DNA of 64,000 nucleotides from UBA4636 sp963650915. Its GTDB lineage: Bacteria > Bacillota > Clostridia > Christensenellales > Borkfalkiaceae. The stretch spans positions 1 to 64,000 of the forward strand of contig CAVJMJ010000002.1 in assembly GCA_963650915.1 (NCBI GenBank). Reading direction: 5' to 3'. The translations under genes were made by a program, and so were the position numbers. A model generated the notes under the pieces. The model worked only from the letters and a program-made list of their open reading frames with translations, did no database searches and had not been told where the DNA came from. This document shows, piece after piece, positions 15,117 to 22,105 of this stretch; positions within the stretch are counted from its first letter, which is position 1; each line of letters begins with the position of its first letter.

Positions 15117-16268
15117 ATGAAATTATTAGGTAAGTTAGTATTATCTTTGGTTATCGTTGCTTCAATCGCAACGTCGCAAAAAACCATCGCCAATGCCGAC
15201 GAATTATTCAAATGTTCGGCAAAATCGGCATATCTTACCGATTACGGCAGTAACACCGTAATATACGGTTACGAAGAGGAAAAAAGACTGCCGATTGCAA
15301 GCATGACAAAAATCATGTTGCTTGATATAGTGTTTAGTAACGTCGAGGAGGGAAAATTATCTTACGACGAAACTATTACCGTTTCCGAAAATGCAAGCGG
15401 AATGGGCGGTTCGCAAGTATTTTTGCAAGCGAATAAGGATTATAAAGTCGACGACCTTATTAAAAGCGTAGTAATTGCTTCCGCAAACGATGCGTCGGTT
15501 GCCTTGGCTGAAAAAATTGCGGGAAGCGAAGATAATTTCGTAGCATTAATGAACAAAAAAGCGGTTGAGTACGGACTTAAAAATACGTTATTTTCAAATT
15601 GTACGGGACTTTATAAGCCCACGCAATATTCCTGCGCTAAAGACGTTGCGAAAATGTTTTACGAACTTATTAATCACGAAGATTATTTTAAGTATAGCGG
15701 TATTTGGCTTGACGAACTCGTTCATCCCGATAATAGCAAAACAACGCTTACCAATACAAATAAACTTTGCAAGTTTTTTAGCGGTTGTGACGGCGGAAAA
15801 ACGGGTTTCACGAGCGAATCTCGCTTTTGCCTTGCCGCAACCGCTAAACGGGGCAATACGAGGTTGATTGCCGTAGTTATCGGCGAAGACGATTCAAAAA
15901 CGCGGTTTAAAGACGTTTCGGATATGTTTAACAAGGGCTTTTCTAACTATAAAAGTACGACGGTGGTTTTCTCGGACAAGCCTTGCGATGAACTTGCCGT
16001 AATTTCTGGAACGGTTAACGAAAAATTCCTTTGTTACCCAAAGCGGGATTTAAGCGTGTTTTCCGAAAAAGGAAAAACTAACGAGTATATCGTGAAAAAC
16101 GTAATGTACGAGGGACTGAAAGCACCCCTTAAAAAGGGTAGTAAGGTCGGCGAAACGATATTGTTCGTTGACGGAGAAGAAAAGGCGAGAACTGATTTGA
16201 TATTGAGAGAAGACGTCGACGAAATGAACTATTCAAACAGTTTCGGTAAGGTCGCCAAAAACTGGTAG
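15117..16268 (+). CDS. dacF: D-alanyl-D-alanine carboxypeptidase, DacF-type
   Basis: 383-residue penicillin-binding carboxypeptidase (peptidase S11) that trims the terminal D-Ala of peptidoglycan stem peptides. A signal peptide covers about 1-27. The catalytic triad of motifs is complete: SMTK at 62-65, SAN at 122-124 and KTG at 228-230; the C-terminal PBP5-like beta domain ends about 355. Its position directly before spoIIAA-spoIIAB-sigF is that of dacF, which adjusts cross-linking of spore cortex or germ-cell-wall peptidoglycan. AAGGTG precedes the ATG. Confidence 0.95.
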   Translation: MKLLGKLVLSLVIVASIATSQKTIANADELFKCSAKSAYLTDYGSNTVIYGYEEEKRLPIASMTKIMLLDIVFSNVEEGKLSYDETITVSENASGMGGSQVFLQANKDYKVDDLIKSVVIASANDASVALAEKIAGSEDNFVALMNKKAVEYGLKNTLFSNCTGLYKPTQYSCAKDVAKMFYELINHEDYFKYSGIWLDELVHPDNSKTTLTNTNKLCKFFSGCDGGKTGFTSESRFCLAATAKRGNTRLIAVVIGEDDSKTRFKDVSDMFNKGFSNYKSTTVVFSDKPCDELAVISGTVNEKFLCYPKRDLSVFSEKGKTNEYIVKNVMYEGLKAPLKKGSKVGETILFVDGEEKARTDLILREDVDEMNYSNSFGKVAKNW

Positions 16269-16346
16269 ATGAAAAATCGATTCCTTTAAACAATTACCGA
16301 ACCGACAAAATCGTAATAACCGAAAAAACGCATTATAAAAATTACA

Positions 16347-16397
16347 AAATCCGAGAAAATTCGACTAAAACAGTCGTAATTATCTCGGATTTTTTTG
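16347..16397 (+). terminator. Long terminator between dacF and spoIIAA
   Basis: The outer stem ATCCGAGA / TCTCGGAT extends inward through AATT/AATT and CGACT/AGTCG with only single-base interruptions, giving about 17 base pairs, followed by a run of seven T residues. It separates dacF from the sigF operon only 28 bp before the spoIIAA ATG. Confidence 0.88.
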
Positions 16398-16424
16398 ATA
16401 CCATTTTAGAAAAAGGAGGCAAAA

Positions 16425-16733
16425 ATGCATATAAATTACTGCTTGGACGAAGACAGTCTTTACTTCTATTTGCAAGGAGAACTCGACCAGCATTACGCCA
16501 AAGGCGTAAAAGAGTATCTCGATAGGATATTGGACGACGTAAAAGGTTATAATAACGTGATTTTTAATTTTAACGATCTTACTTTTATGGACAGTACGGG
16601 AATAGGCGTAATGCTCGGAAGATATAAAAAGATTAAAAGAACGGGCGCGAAATGTTATATAGAGAACCCGACGTTAAACGTTGAAAAAGTGCTGGAATTA
16701 TCGGGTATTTACGAAGTTATAAATAAAATTTGA
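16425..16733 (+). CDS. spoIIAA: Anti-sigma F factor antagonist SpoIIAA
   Basis: 102-residue STAS-domain protein that frees SigF by binding SpoIIAB; it is switched by phosphorylation. The signature FMDSTGIGVMLGRY contains the phosphorylated serine at residue 57 (Ser58 in B. subtilis). AAAGGAGG lies 5 bases before the ATG, one of the best ribosome-binding sites in the window. First gene of the spoIIAA-spoIIAB-sigF operon; the operon promoter must overlap or precede the terminator immediately upstream, and I could not assign a sigma-H site with confidence. Confidence 0.97.
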   Translation: MHINYCLDEDSLYFYLQGELDQHYAKGVKEYLDRILDDVKGYNNVIFNFNDLTFMDSTGIGVMLGRYKKIKRTGAKCYIENPTLNVEKVLELSGIYEVINKI

Positions 16734-16742
16734 GGATGAAAC

Positions 16743-17168
16743 ATGAATAAAATTTTTGTAAGGTTCAGTGCGTTAAGCGAAAACGAAAGTTTTGCGAGAA
16801 CGCTGATATCGGGTTTTTTATTACCGCTTAACCCGAGTATGTTAGATTTAAGCGATATAAAAACCGCCGTAAGCGAAGCGGTTACGAATTGCGTGGTGCA
16901 TGCTTACCCGAATAGCGTCGGCGACGTCGAAATATCGGCTTGGTACGAAAAACGAGAAGTACATATTATAGTTAAAGACTACGGCATCGGAATCGAAAAC
17001 CTGAATCTTGCGATGGAACCTTTTTACACCACTAAAGAGAGTGAAGAAAGGTCAGGCATGGGGTTTACCGTTATGAATTCTTTTATGGACAAACTGCTTG
17101 TCGATTCAAGACCTTATCAAGGTGTGAAAGTTCACATGATAAAGTCCGTTGCCGAAGTAAAGGAGTAA
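16743..17168 (+). CDS. spoIIAB: Anti-sigma F factor / serine kinase SpoIIAB
   Basis: 141-residue GHKL-fold kinase that binds and inhibits SigF and phosphorylates SpoIIAA. ATP-binding motifs are visible: N box AVSEAVTNCVVHAYP (Asn at 49), G1 VKDYGIGI and G2 ERSGMGFTVM. It lies 9 bp after spoIIAA, and AGGAG at its own 3' end serves as the ribosome-binding site of sigF. Confidence 0.97.
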   Translation: MNKIFVRFSALSENESFARTLISGFLLPLNPSMLDLSDIKTAVSEAVTNCVVHAYPNSVGDVEISAWYEKREVHIIVKDYGIGIENLNLAMEPFYTTKESEERSGMGFTVMNSFMDKLLVDSRPYQGVKVHMIKSVAEVKE

Positions 17169-17169
17169 A

Positions 17170-17889
17170 ATGTTGACTCAAACGGAAACCGTAAATTTAT
17201 TACGGCTTGCTAAATCCGGTAACGACGAAGCAAAGGAACGATTAATCGTCGAAAACACCTCGCTTATTAAATGTATTGTTAAAAGATTTTGCGGAAGAGG
17301 GGTAGAGTACGACGATTTGTTTCAACTCGGAGCAATGGGGCTTTTAAAGGCAATATATAATTTTGACGAATCTTTCGACGTGCGATTTTCCACCTACGCC
17401 GTTCCTATGATTATAGGCGAAATCAAACGATTTTTGCGTGACGACGGCTCGATAAAGGTGTCGAGAATAATCAAAGGCTTGTCGGCTAAAATTTATAAGT
17501 ACGTCGAAGATTGCAAAAAAAGAGGGGAAGACTCGCCAAGCGTAGAAGCCATTGCCGAGCATTTTTCGGTTGACAAAGAAGAGGTCGTACTTGCAGTCGG
17601 TTCGGTTTCTAAACCTATGTCGTTATACGAAAGCGTGCAAGGAGAAGGTGATAAAACGACTCTTTTAATCGATAAAATCGCTTCTGACGAAAGGGAAGAA
17701 GACCTTATCGACGAAATCACGTTAAAGAGTTTGATAAATAAATTAAAGGAAAGAGAACGCAAAATAATTATAATGAGATACTTCCTCGATAAAAGCCAAA
17801 GCGAAATAGCAAAGGAGTTAGGCGTATCTCAAGTACAAGTTTCCAGGCTTGAATCAAAAATAGTCGAAAAACTTAAATCACAAATGTAA
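17170..17889 (+). CDS. sigF: RNA polymerase sporulation sigma factor SigF
   Basis: 239-residue sigma-70-family factor, the first forespore-specific sigma. Region 2 is seen as YDDLFQLGAMGLLKAIYNFD and FSTYAVPMIIGEIKRFLRDD, region 3 in the middle, and the region 4 helix-turn-helix as KSQSEIAKELGVSQVQVSRLE near the C terminus. The absence of a pro-sequence and the position after spoIIAB identify it as SigF rather than SigG or SigE. It would direct forespore genes, probably including some here. Confidence 0.97.
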   Translation: MLTQTETVNLLRLAKSGNDEAKERLIVENTSLIKCIVKRFCGRGVEYDDLFQLGAMGLLKAIYNFDESFDVRFSTYAVPMIIGEIKRFLRDDGSIKVSRIIKGLSAKIYKYVEDCKKRGEDSPSVEAIAEHFSVDKEEVVLAVGSVSKPMSLYESVQGEGDKTTLLIDKIASDEREEDLIDEITLKSLINKLKERERKIIIMRYFLDKSQSEIAKELGVSQVQVSRLESKIVEKLKSQM

Positions 17890-17912
17890 AAAATCTAATA
17901 ATCGACGATAAT

Positions 17913-17956
17913 AAGAGGAGTTTTTAAAATTATTACGAATAACGTAATCCTCTTTT
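17913..17956 (+). terminator. Hairpin after sigF, likely terminator
   Basis: Inner stem ATTACG / CGTAAT (17932-17937 with 17943-17948) and outer AAGAGGA / TCCTCTT at 17913-17919 and 17948-17954, with unpaired A/T between, followed by TTTT. The structure is less regular than the other terminators. It also overlaps the -35 region of the candidate spoVA promoter. Confidence 0.55.
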
Positions 17957-17966
17957 GACGATACTA
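17937..17966 (+). promoter_or_regulatory. Candidate sigma-G promoter of the spoVA genes
   Basis: GAATA (17937-17941), 18 bp, GATACTA (17960-17966), close to the sigma-G consensus (gnATR, 16-18 bp, CATnnTA). The spoVA operon is a known sigma-G target. Transcription would begin at or near the small reading frame at 17972. Confidence 0.45.
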
Positions 17967-17971
17967 TTTAT

Positions 17972-18061
17972 ATGAAAAAAGTCTATAATGCCAACGAAAT
18001 CAAATCTCCTTTCGAAAATGAAATTTACGTAAAAAAGGCAAAAGGAGAAAAGCAAAGATGA
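17972..18061 (+). CDS. Possible 29-residue small protein upstream of spoVAC
   Basis: An ATG frame of 29 codons beginning MKKVYNANEI and ending GEKQR, highly charged, with its stop overlapping the spoVAC start as ATGA. It has no ribosome-binding site of its own, but the candidate sigma-G promoter would place the transcript start near its ATG, allowing leaderless translation. The AAAGGAG for spoVAC lies inside it. It could be a real small protein, a coupling leader peptide or merely an untranslated leader. No family recognised. Confidence 0.3.
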   Translation: MKKVYNANEIKSPFENEIYVKKAKGEKQR

Positions 18062-18525
18062 CTAAAAAATGTAATAGTCAAAAGTTTTATAATGCCGACT
18101 ACATTAAATACGTAAATTCCGTTGCGCCGAAAACAAACCACGGAAGAAGTTTATTACACGCTTTTTTGGTCGGCGGTTTTATATGCGTAATCGGTCAGTT
18201 CATAAGATACACGTTGTTGTACTTGTTTGGCTTTTACGGCGACGAACTTGCGGGGGCTACGAGCGTAGTATTGATATTTATCGGTTGTTTATTGACGGGA
18301 CTCGGCGTTTACGACAACATCGGACATTTTGCGGGTGGCGGTTCGATAGTGCCTATAACGGGTTTTGCAAATTCCGTTTGCTCGCCCGCAATGGAGTTTC
18401 GTTCGGAAGGCTTTGTTTACGGTCTTGCGTCTAAAATGTTCGTCGTAGCGGGACCGATTATCGTATACGGAATTTCCGCATCCGTCCTTGTGGGAATAAT
18501 TTACTACGTCATAGGCTTATTTTAA
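18058..18525 (+). CDS. spoVAC: Stage V sporulation protein AC
   Basis: 155-residue integral membrane protein, part of the channel that brings Ca-dipicolinic acid into the forespore and releases it during germination. About four hydrophobic helices are seen, with family motifs such as GRSLLHAFLVGGFICVIGQ near the start, the FAGGGSIVPITGFANS loop and a final GIIYYVIGLF. It has a good AAAGGAG upstream. spoVAA and spoVAB are absent, as in many Clostridia. spoVAD does not follow directly: a 338-bp gap with a terminator intervenes. Confidence 0.96.
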   Translation: MTKKCNSQKFYNADYIKYVNSVAPKTNHGRSLLHAFLVGGFICVIGQFIRYTLLYLFGFYGDELAGATSVVLIFIGCLLTGLGVYDNIGHFAGGGSIVPITGFANSVCSPAMEFRSEGFVYGLASKMFVVAGPIIVYGISASVLVGIIYYVIGLF

Positions 18526-18581
18526 TAAGCCGAGAAAGTTCTAAATGAGATTATTAAAAATTAGTTAGTGTTTGAGACACT

Positions 18582-18649
18582 AAAAAGCAAACAGTAAAAA
18601 CTAAAGACTAATGATTATAATTAAAAAACAAACAATAAAAACTAAAAAC
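18582..18649 (+). repeat. 27-bp direct repeat in the spoVAC-spoVAD gap
   Basis: Copy 1 at 18582-18608 and copy 2 at 18623-18649 agree at 24 of 27 positions, and all three differences are G in copy 1 and A in copy 2. The common core is CAAACA-R-TAAAAACTAAA. The surrounding gap 18526-18783 is unusually A-rich on this strand and also contains a small hairpin, TTAGTGT/ACACTAA at 18565-18583. I see no gene in it. Confidence 0.6.
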
Positions 18650-18783
18650 AACCCATATGTACTACTGAATCAAACCTACTAAATCACTAAGTCCGACCGC
18701 TATAAAAAACTGAGTAATCATCCGATTGAACTATAACCTCTCTCGACGTTCAAAGTAGATAACCTTCAAAATAATTATTTATT

Positions 18784-18806
18784 GCCCTTAAAAGAAGGGC
18801 TTTTTT
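18784..18806 (+). terminator. Terminator between spoVAC and spoVAD
   Basis: GCCCTT / AAGGGC stem with a 5-nt loop and a TTTTTT tail. It implies that spoVAC and spoVAD are transcribed at least partly separately. Confidence 0.85.
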
Positions 18807-18863
18807 GTTAAGGCAGACTTTTAAGTATAAAAAATTTTCGGTTACAAACAATAATATCGCAAT

Positions 18864-19853
18864 ATGTCAAATTCGACGATATTTTTTAAAAACAAACCTC
18901 GCATAATTTCAACCTACACGATTGCAGGTCCCAAAGAGGGCAAATCTAATTTCGGAAAGCATATCGACAGAATTCTTGCCGACGACCGTTTCGATGAATG
19001 CACCTTTGAGAAAGCAGAATGTAAAATGCTTACGACTTGCATTTTTAACACTGTAGAAAAATCGAACAAGAAGATGACGAATATCGATGCGCTAATTTCG
19101 GGTGACCTATTAAATCAGATAATATCTGCAAGTTTTTCTGCTCGAAACTTCGATATGCCTTATATCGGCGTTTATAGCGCATGCTCTACCTTTTCTGAGG
19201 CGTTGGCACTTTCGGCATGCCTTGTCGACTCGGGATATCTTAAAAATGTTATAGCGGCAACGGGTAGCCATTTTGCGACGGCGGAAAGGCAGTATAGGTA
19301 CCCGTTAGAACTCGGTTCGACGAGACCGCCTCAATCGCAATGGACGGTAACGGGTGCCGGCGGGGCTTTGATATCGGATAAGGGGAATTATCCTAAAATC
19401 GTCGGGGCTACCTTCGGAAGAGTAATTGATTACGGCATAACCGACGCAAACAACATGGGCGCGGCAATGGCTCCCGCTTGCGCAGACACTCTTGTAAGAT
19501 TATTTAAAGAGACGAAGACTTCCGCTTACGATTACGATTTGATTTTAACGGGCGATTTGGGCGCACTCGGTTCAAGGCTTTTTAAAAAACTTTGCTCCGA
19601 AGCGGGTTACGACGTAAGCAATCATTCCGATTGCGGAGAAATGATTTATAATATTGCCGAAGAAGAATACCAAGGCGGAAGCGGAGCAGGTTGCAGTGCC
19701 GTCGTTTTCGGGTCTTATATATACAAAAAATTACTAAAAAAGGAGATAAAACGCATGATTTTTATGGCAACGGGCGCATTGCTTTCGGCTGTTTCTTCAC
19801 AACAAGGTGAATCTATACCGTGCATTAGTCATGCGGTAATCGTAGTAGGGTAA
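18864..19853 (+). CDS. spoVAD: Stage V sporulation protein AD
   Basis: 329-residue thiolase-fold protein that binds dipicolinic acid on the spore inner membrane. Thiolase-like features are the SACSTFSEALALSA segment with Cys107, the LGSTRPPQSQWTVTGAGG segment typical of SpoVAD, and EYQGGSGAGCSAVVFGSY towards the end. Length matches the usual 335-340. No Shine-Dalgarno sequence is visible (ATATCGCAAT before the ATG), and the promoter after the upstream terminator was not identified. It overlaps spoVAE by TAATG. Confidence 0.96.
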   Translation: MSNSTIFFKNKPRIISTYTIAGPKEGKSNFGKHIDRILADDRFDECTFEKAECKMLTTCIFNTVEKSNKKMTNIDALISGDLLNQIISASFSARNFDMPYIGVYSACSTFSEALALSACLVDSGYLKNVIAATGSHFATAERQYRYPLELGSTRPPQSQWTVTGAGGALISDKGNYPKIVGATFGRVIDYGITDANNMGAAMAPACADTLVRLFKETKTSAYDYDLILTGDLGALGSRLFKKLCSEAGYDVSNHSDCGEMIYNIAEEEYQGGSGAGCSAVVFGSYIYKKLLKKEIKRMIFMATGALLSAVSSQQGESIPCISHAVIVVG

Positions 19854-20224
19854 TGTGGGAAATAGTTTTTATGTATCTGAAAGCCTTTATAGTCGGCGGA
19901 ATTATTTGTATGATAGCGCAAATTTTAATTAACGTAACCAAACTTACGTCGGGAAGAATTTTGGTAGTGTTTATGTTATCGGGGCTTTTTCTTCAATCGA
20001 TAGGGCTTTATAAGTATCTTATCGATTTTGCGGGGGCAGGGGCAACCGTTCCTATAAGCGGTTTCGGATATTTGCTTGCCGAAGGCGCGATAAACGGCGC
20101 AAAAAGCGGACTTTTCGGGGCAATAACGGGCGGACTTAAAGCCGCATCGGCAGGGATAACAGCAGCAGTAGTTTTTAGTTTTTTGGCTGCGCTTATTTTT
20201 AAACCGAAGTCAAAACGTCGTTAA
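19853..20224 (+). CDS. spoVAE: Stage V sporulation protein AE (AEb type)
   Basis: 123-residue membrane protein with three to four helices and the family pattern YLKAFIVGGIICMIAQ, KLTSGRILV, and DFAGAGATVPISGFGYLLAEG. It works with SpoVAC and SpoVAD in dipicolinate transport. The ATG at 19853 overlaps the spoVAD stop; an internal ATG at 19871 (opening MYLKAF) gives a start more like some relatives. A basic tail KPKSKRR ends the protein. Confidence 0.95.
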   Translation: MWEIVFMYLKAFIVGGIICMIAQILINVTKLTSGRILVVFMLSGLFLQSIGLYKYLIDFAGAGATVPISGFGYLLAEGAINGAKSGLFGAITGGLKAASAGITAAVVFSFLAALIFKPKSKRR

Positions 20225-20243
20225 ATCGGCATACAATAGTTAT

Positions 20244-20864
20244 GTGAAAGGAAAAATCAAGTCAAAAATTATTTTAGCGGTCGTTGTCGTTTTGTCCTTG
20301 GCGGTTTATTCAGGCGTGTGCGCTTCAAAAAGTTTAGTCGCCATCGGCAAGGCTAATTTCGAAGCTGAAATTTCCACCGCAAGTTATATTGCGATCGGAA
20401 AAACTTTGGACTCCGATGTTTTAAACGGATTATACGAAGTGATAAGAGACAAAGACGGAAACGTGGTAATGATTTCTTCAAACGCCTTAAAACTGAACTT
20501 CCTTTCAAAAACTCTTGCCGAAGAATGTTTGAAAAGTTATTCGATTTTGGCAAACGGCGGGGTAAAAGTTCCGACGGGCGCACTTACGGGAATATCTTTT
20601 TTATCGGGTTTGGGTAAGCCGATTGATATGAAACTCGTTACCGTAAAATCCGTTAAATGCGAATTCGTAAGCAAATTCGAGTCGGCGGGGATAAATCAAA
20701 CAAAGCAAAGTTTATACTTGAAAATAATTCCCGACTGCGTAGCGGTGGCAGGGCTATATAAGCAGTCTATCGTAGGCGAAATCGAATATTTGTGCTATGA
20801 AAATTACGTTATCGGTAAAGTACCCGAGGCATATTTAAACGTTACCTCTTACGTAGCGAAATAA
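20244..20864 (+). CDS. yunB: Sporulation protein YunB
   Basis: 206-residue protein with one N-terminal transmembrane segment (about 6-27). The YunB family pattern is visible: VPTGALTGISFLSGLG followed by a K.....FVSKFESAGINQTKQSLYLKI segment. YunB is made in the mother cell under sigma-E in B. subtilis and its loss gives slightly abnormal spores; the mechanism is unknown. The start is GTG at 20244, next to an out-of-frame ATG at 20242 that stops at once. It is tightly linked to spoVAE, which is unusual because the two belong to different compartments in B. subtilis. Confidence 0.88.
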   Translation: MKGKIKSKIILAVVVVLSLAVYSGVCASKSLVAIGKANFEAEISTASYIAIGKTLDSDVLNGLYEVIRDKDGNVVMISSNALKLNFLSKTLAEECLKSYSILANGGVKVPTGALTGISFLSGLGKPIDMKLVTVKSVKCEFVSKFESAGINQTKQSLYLKIIPDCVAVAGLYKQSIVGEIEYLCYENYVIGKVPEAYLNVTSYVAK

Positions 20865-20923
20865 AGAACGAATCGTTACATTTGATAATCGAGTGTCGTT
20901 TGCGAAAGCATAATTAGGCGAAT

Positions 20924-20957
20924 AGGGCTTAAACGGATAGGTTTTAGCCCTTATTTT
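20924..20957 (+). terminator. Terminator after yunB
   Basis: AGGGCTTAAAC / GTTTTAGCCCT, an 11-bp stem with one mismatch, followed by TATTTTT. It ends the sporulation block. Confidence 0.85.
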
Positions 20958-20989
20958 TATGTGTTTTTTTCTATTAACCTTGACTTTTG

Positions 20990-21018
20990 TTGACTACGAC
21001 GTAATTATTATTTATAAT
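20990..21018 (+). promoter_or_regulatory. Sigma-A promoter of pheS-pheT
   Basis: TTGACT (20990-20995), 17 bp, TATAAT (21013-21018). A second TTGACT lies 10 bp upstream (20980). The leader of about 43 nt contains only a small GGCAC/GTGCC hairpin at 21041-21053 and is too short for a T-box riboswitch, which often controls pheST in Firmicutes. Confidence 0.8.
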
Positions 21019-21067
21019 ATCTTTGTTAATAAACTAAGTCGGCACTATGTGCCCGAAAGGAAAGATT

Positions 21068-22087
21068 ATGGCAAAGACATTTAGCGAGATTTTGCAAGAA
21101 GTCAAAGAAAAATTGACGAGCGCCGATACTTCCAAAGTTTTATCGGAGATTAAAGTCGATTTTTTAGGTAAAAACGGCGTCGTTACGGGGCTGCTTAAGG
21201 GCATGCGCGACGTAGCACCCGAATTAAGACCTCAACTCGGTCAACAAGTCAATAATTTAAGGGGACAAATTGAGGAACTTATAGCCAAAAGAGAAGACGC
21301 GGTAAAGCAAGCCGAACTTATTAAAAAATACAGTTCGGAATCGATTGATATTACTTTACCGGGGATTAAAAGCGAACTCGGGACGACGCATCCCATTACA
21401 ATGGTTAAAAACGAACTTATCGATGCATTTTCCGGACTCGGGTTCGTCGTTTACGAAGGTCCTGAAATCGAAACTGATAAGACTAATTTCCAAATGCTTA
21501 ATATTCCGGAAGATCACCCGGCAAGAGATATGCAGGACACCTTCTATATAACCGATAGCATTTTATTGCGTACTCATACCTCTCCGGGGCAAGTTCACGT
21601 TATGACTTCGGCTAAGCCTCCGATAAAGGTTATGTGCCCGGGTAGAACGTACAGATCCGACGACGACGCCACCCATTCGCCGATTTTCCATCAGATAGAA
21701 GGCTTGGTCGTCGATAAAAATCTTACTTTGTGCGACCTAAAAGGTACCCTTGAAGAAATATTAAAGCATATTTTCGGAAAGGATATAAAAACGAGGCTTC
21801 GTCCCTCCTACTTCCCGTTTACCGAACCCAGCGTCGAGGTCGACGTTTCTTGTTTCGAGTGCGGAGGCAAGGGTTGTAAACTTTGCAAAGGCACCGGTTG
21901 GATAGAAGTTTTAGGCGCCGGCATGGTAAACCGCAAAGTTTTGCAAAATTGCGGAATAGATCCCGACGTATATACCGGTTACGCATTCGGCATAGGGCTT
22001 GAGCGTATAGCAATGCTCAAGTACCATATTCCCGACATAAGAATGTTCTTTGACGACGACATTAGATTCTTAAAACAGTTCAAGTAA
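21068..22087 (+). CDS. pheS: Phenylalanyl-tRNA synthetase alpha subunit
   Basis: 339-residue catalytic subunit of the class II alpha2-beta2 enzyme that charges tRNA-Phe. A coiled-coil arm forms residues 1-90; class II motifs include GTTHPI, motif 2 around SILLRTHTSPGQVH, and motif 3 as AFGIGLERIAML. A cysteine cluster CFECGGKGCKLC lies in the insertion near 260. The ATG at 21068 is chosen because GAAAGGAAAG stands just before it; the ATG at 21047 overlaps the leader hairpin. pheT follows. Confidence 0.97.
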   Translation: MAKTFSEILQEVKEKLTSADTSKVLSEIKVDFLGKNGVVTGLLKGMRDVAPELRPQLGQQVNNLRGQIEELIAKREDAVKQAELIKKYSSESIDITLPGIKSELGTTHPITMVKNELIDAFSGLGFVVYEGPEIETDKTNFQMLNIPEDHPARDMQDTFYITDSILLRTHTSPGQVHVMTSAKPPIKVMCPGRTYRSDDDATHSPIFHQIEGLVVDKNLTLCDLKGTLEEILKHIFGKDIKTRLRPSYFPFTEPSVEVDVSCFECGGKGCKLCKGTGWIEVLGAGMVNRKVLQNCGIDPDVYTGYAFGIGLERIAMLKYHIPDIRMFFDDDIRFLKQFK

Positions 22088-22105
22088 GGTTAAAACGGTG
22101 AAAAT

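Noticed and set aside
18565..18583. Hairpin TTAGTGT/ACACTAA as a terminator of spoVAC
   Set aside because: It is followed by A residues, not T; on the - strand there is no gene it could serve.
21019..21067. T-box riboswitch for pheST
   Set aside because: The leader is about 45 nt, with no T-box sequence, specifier loop or antiterminator.
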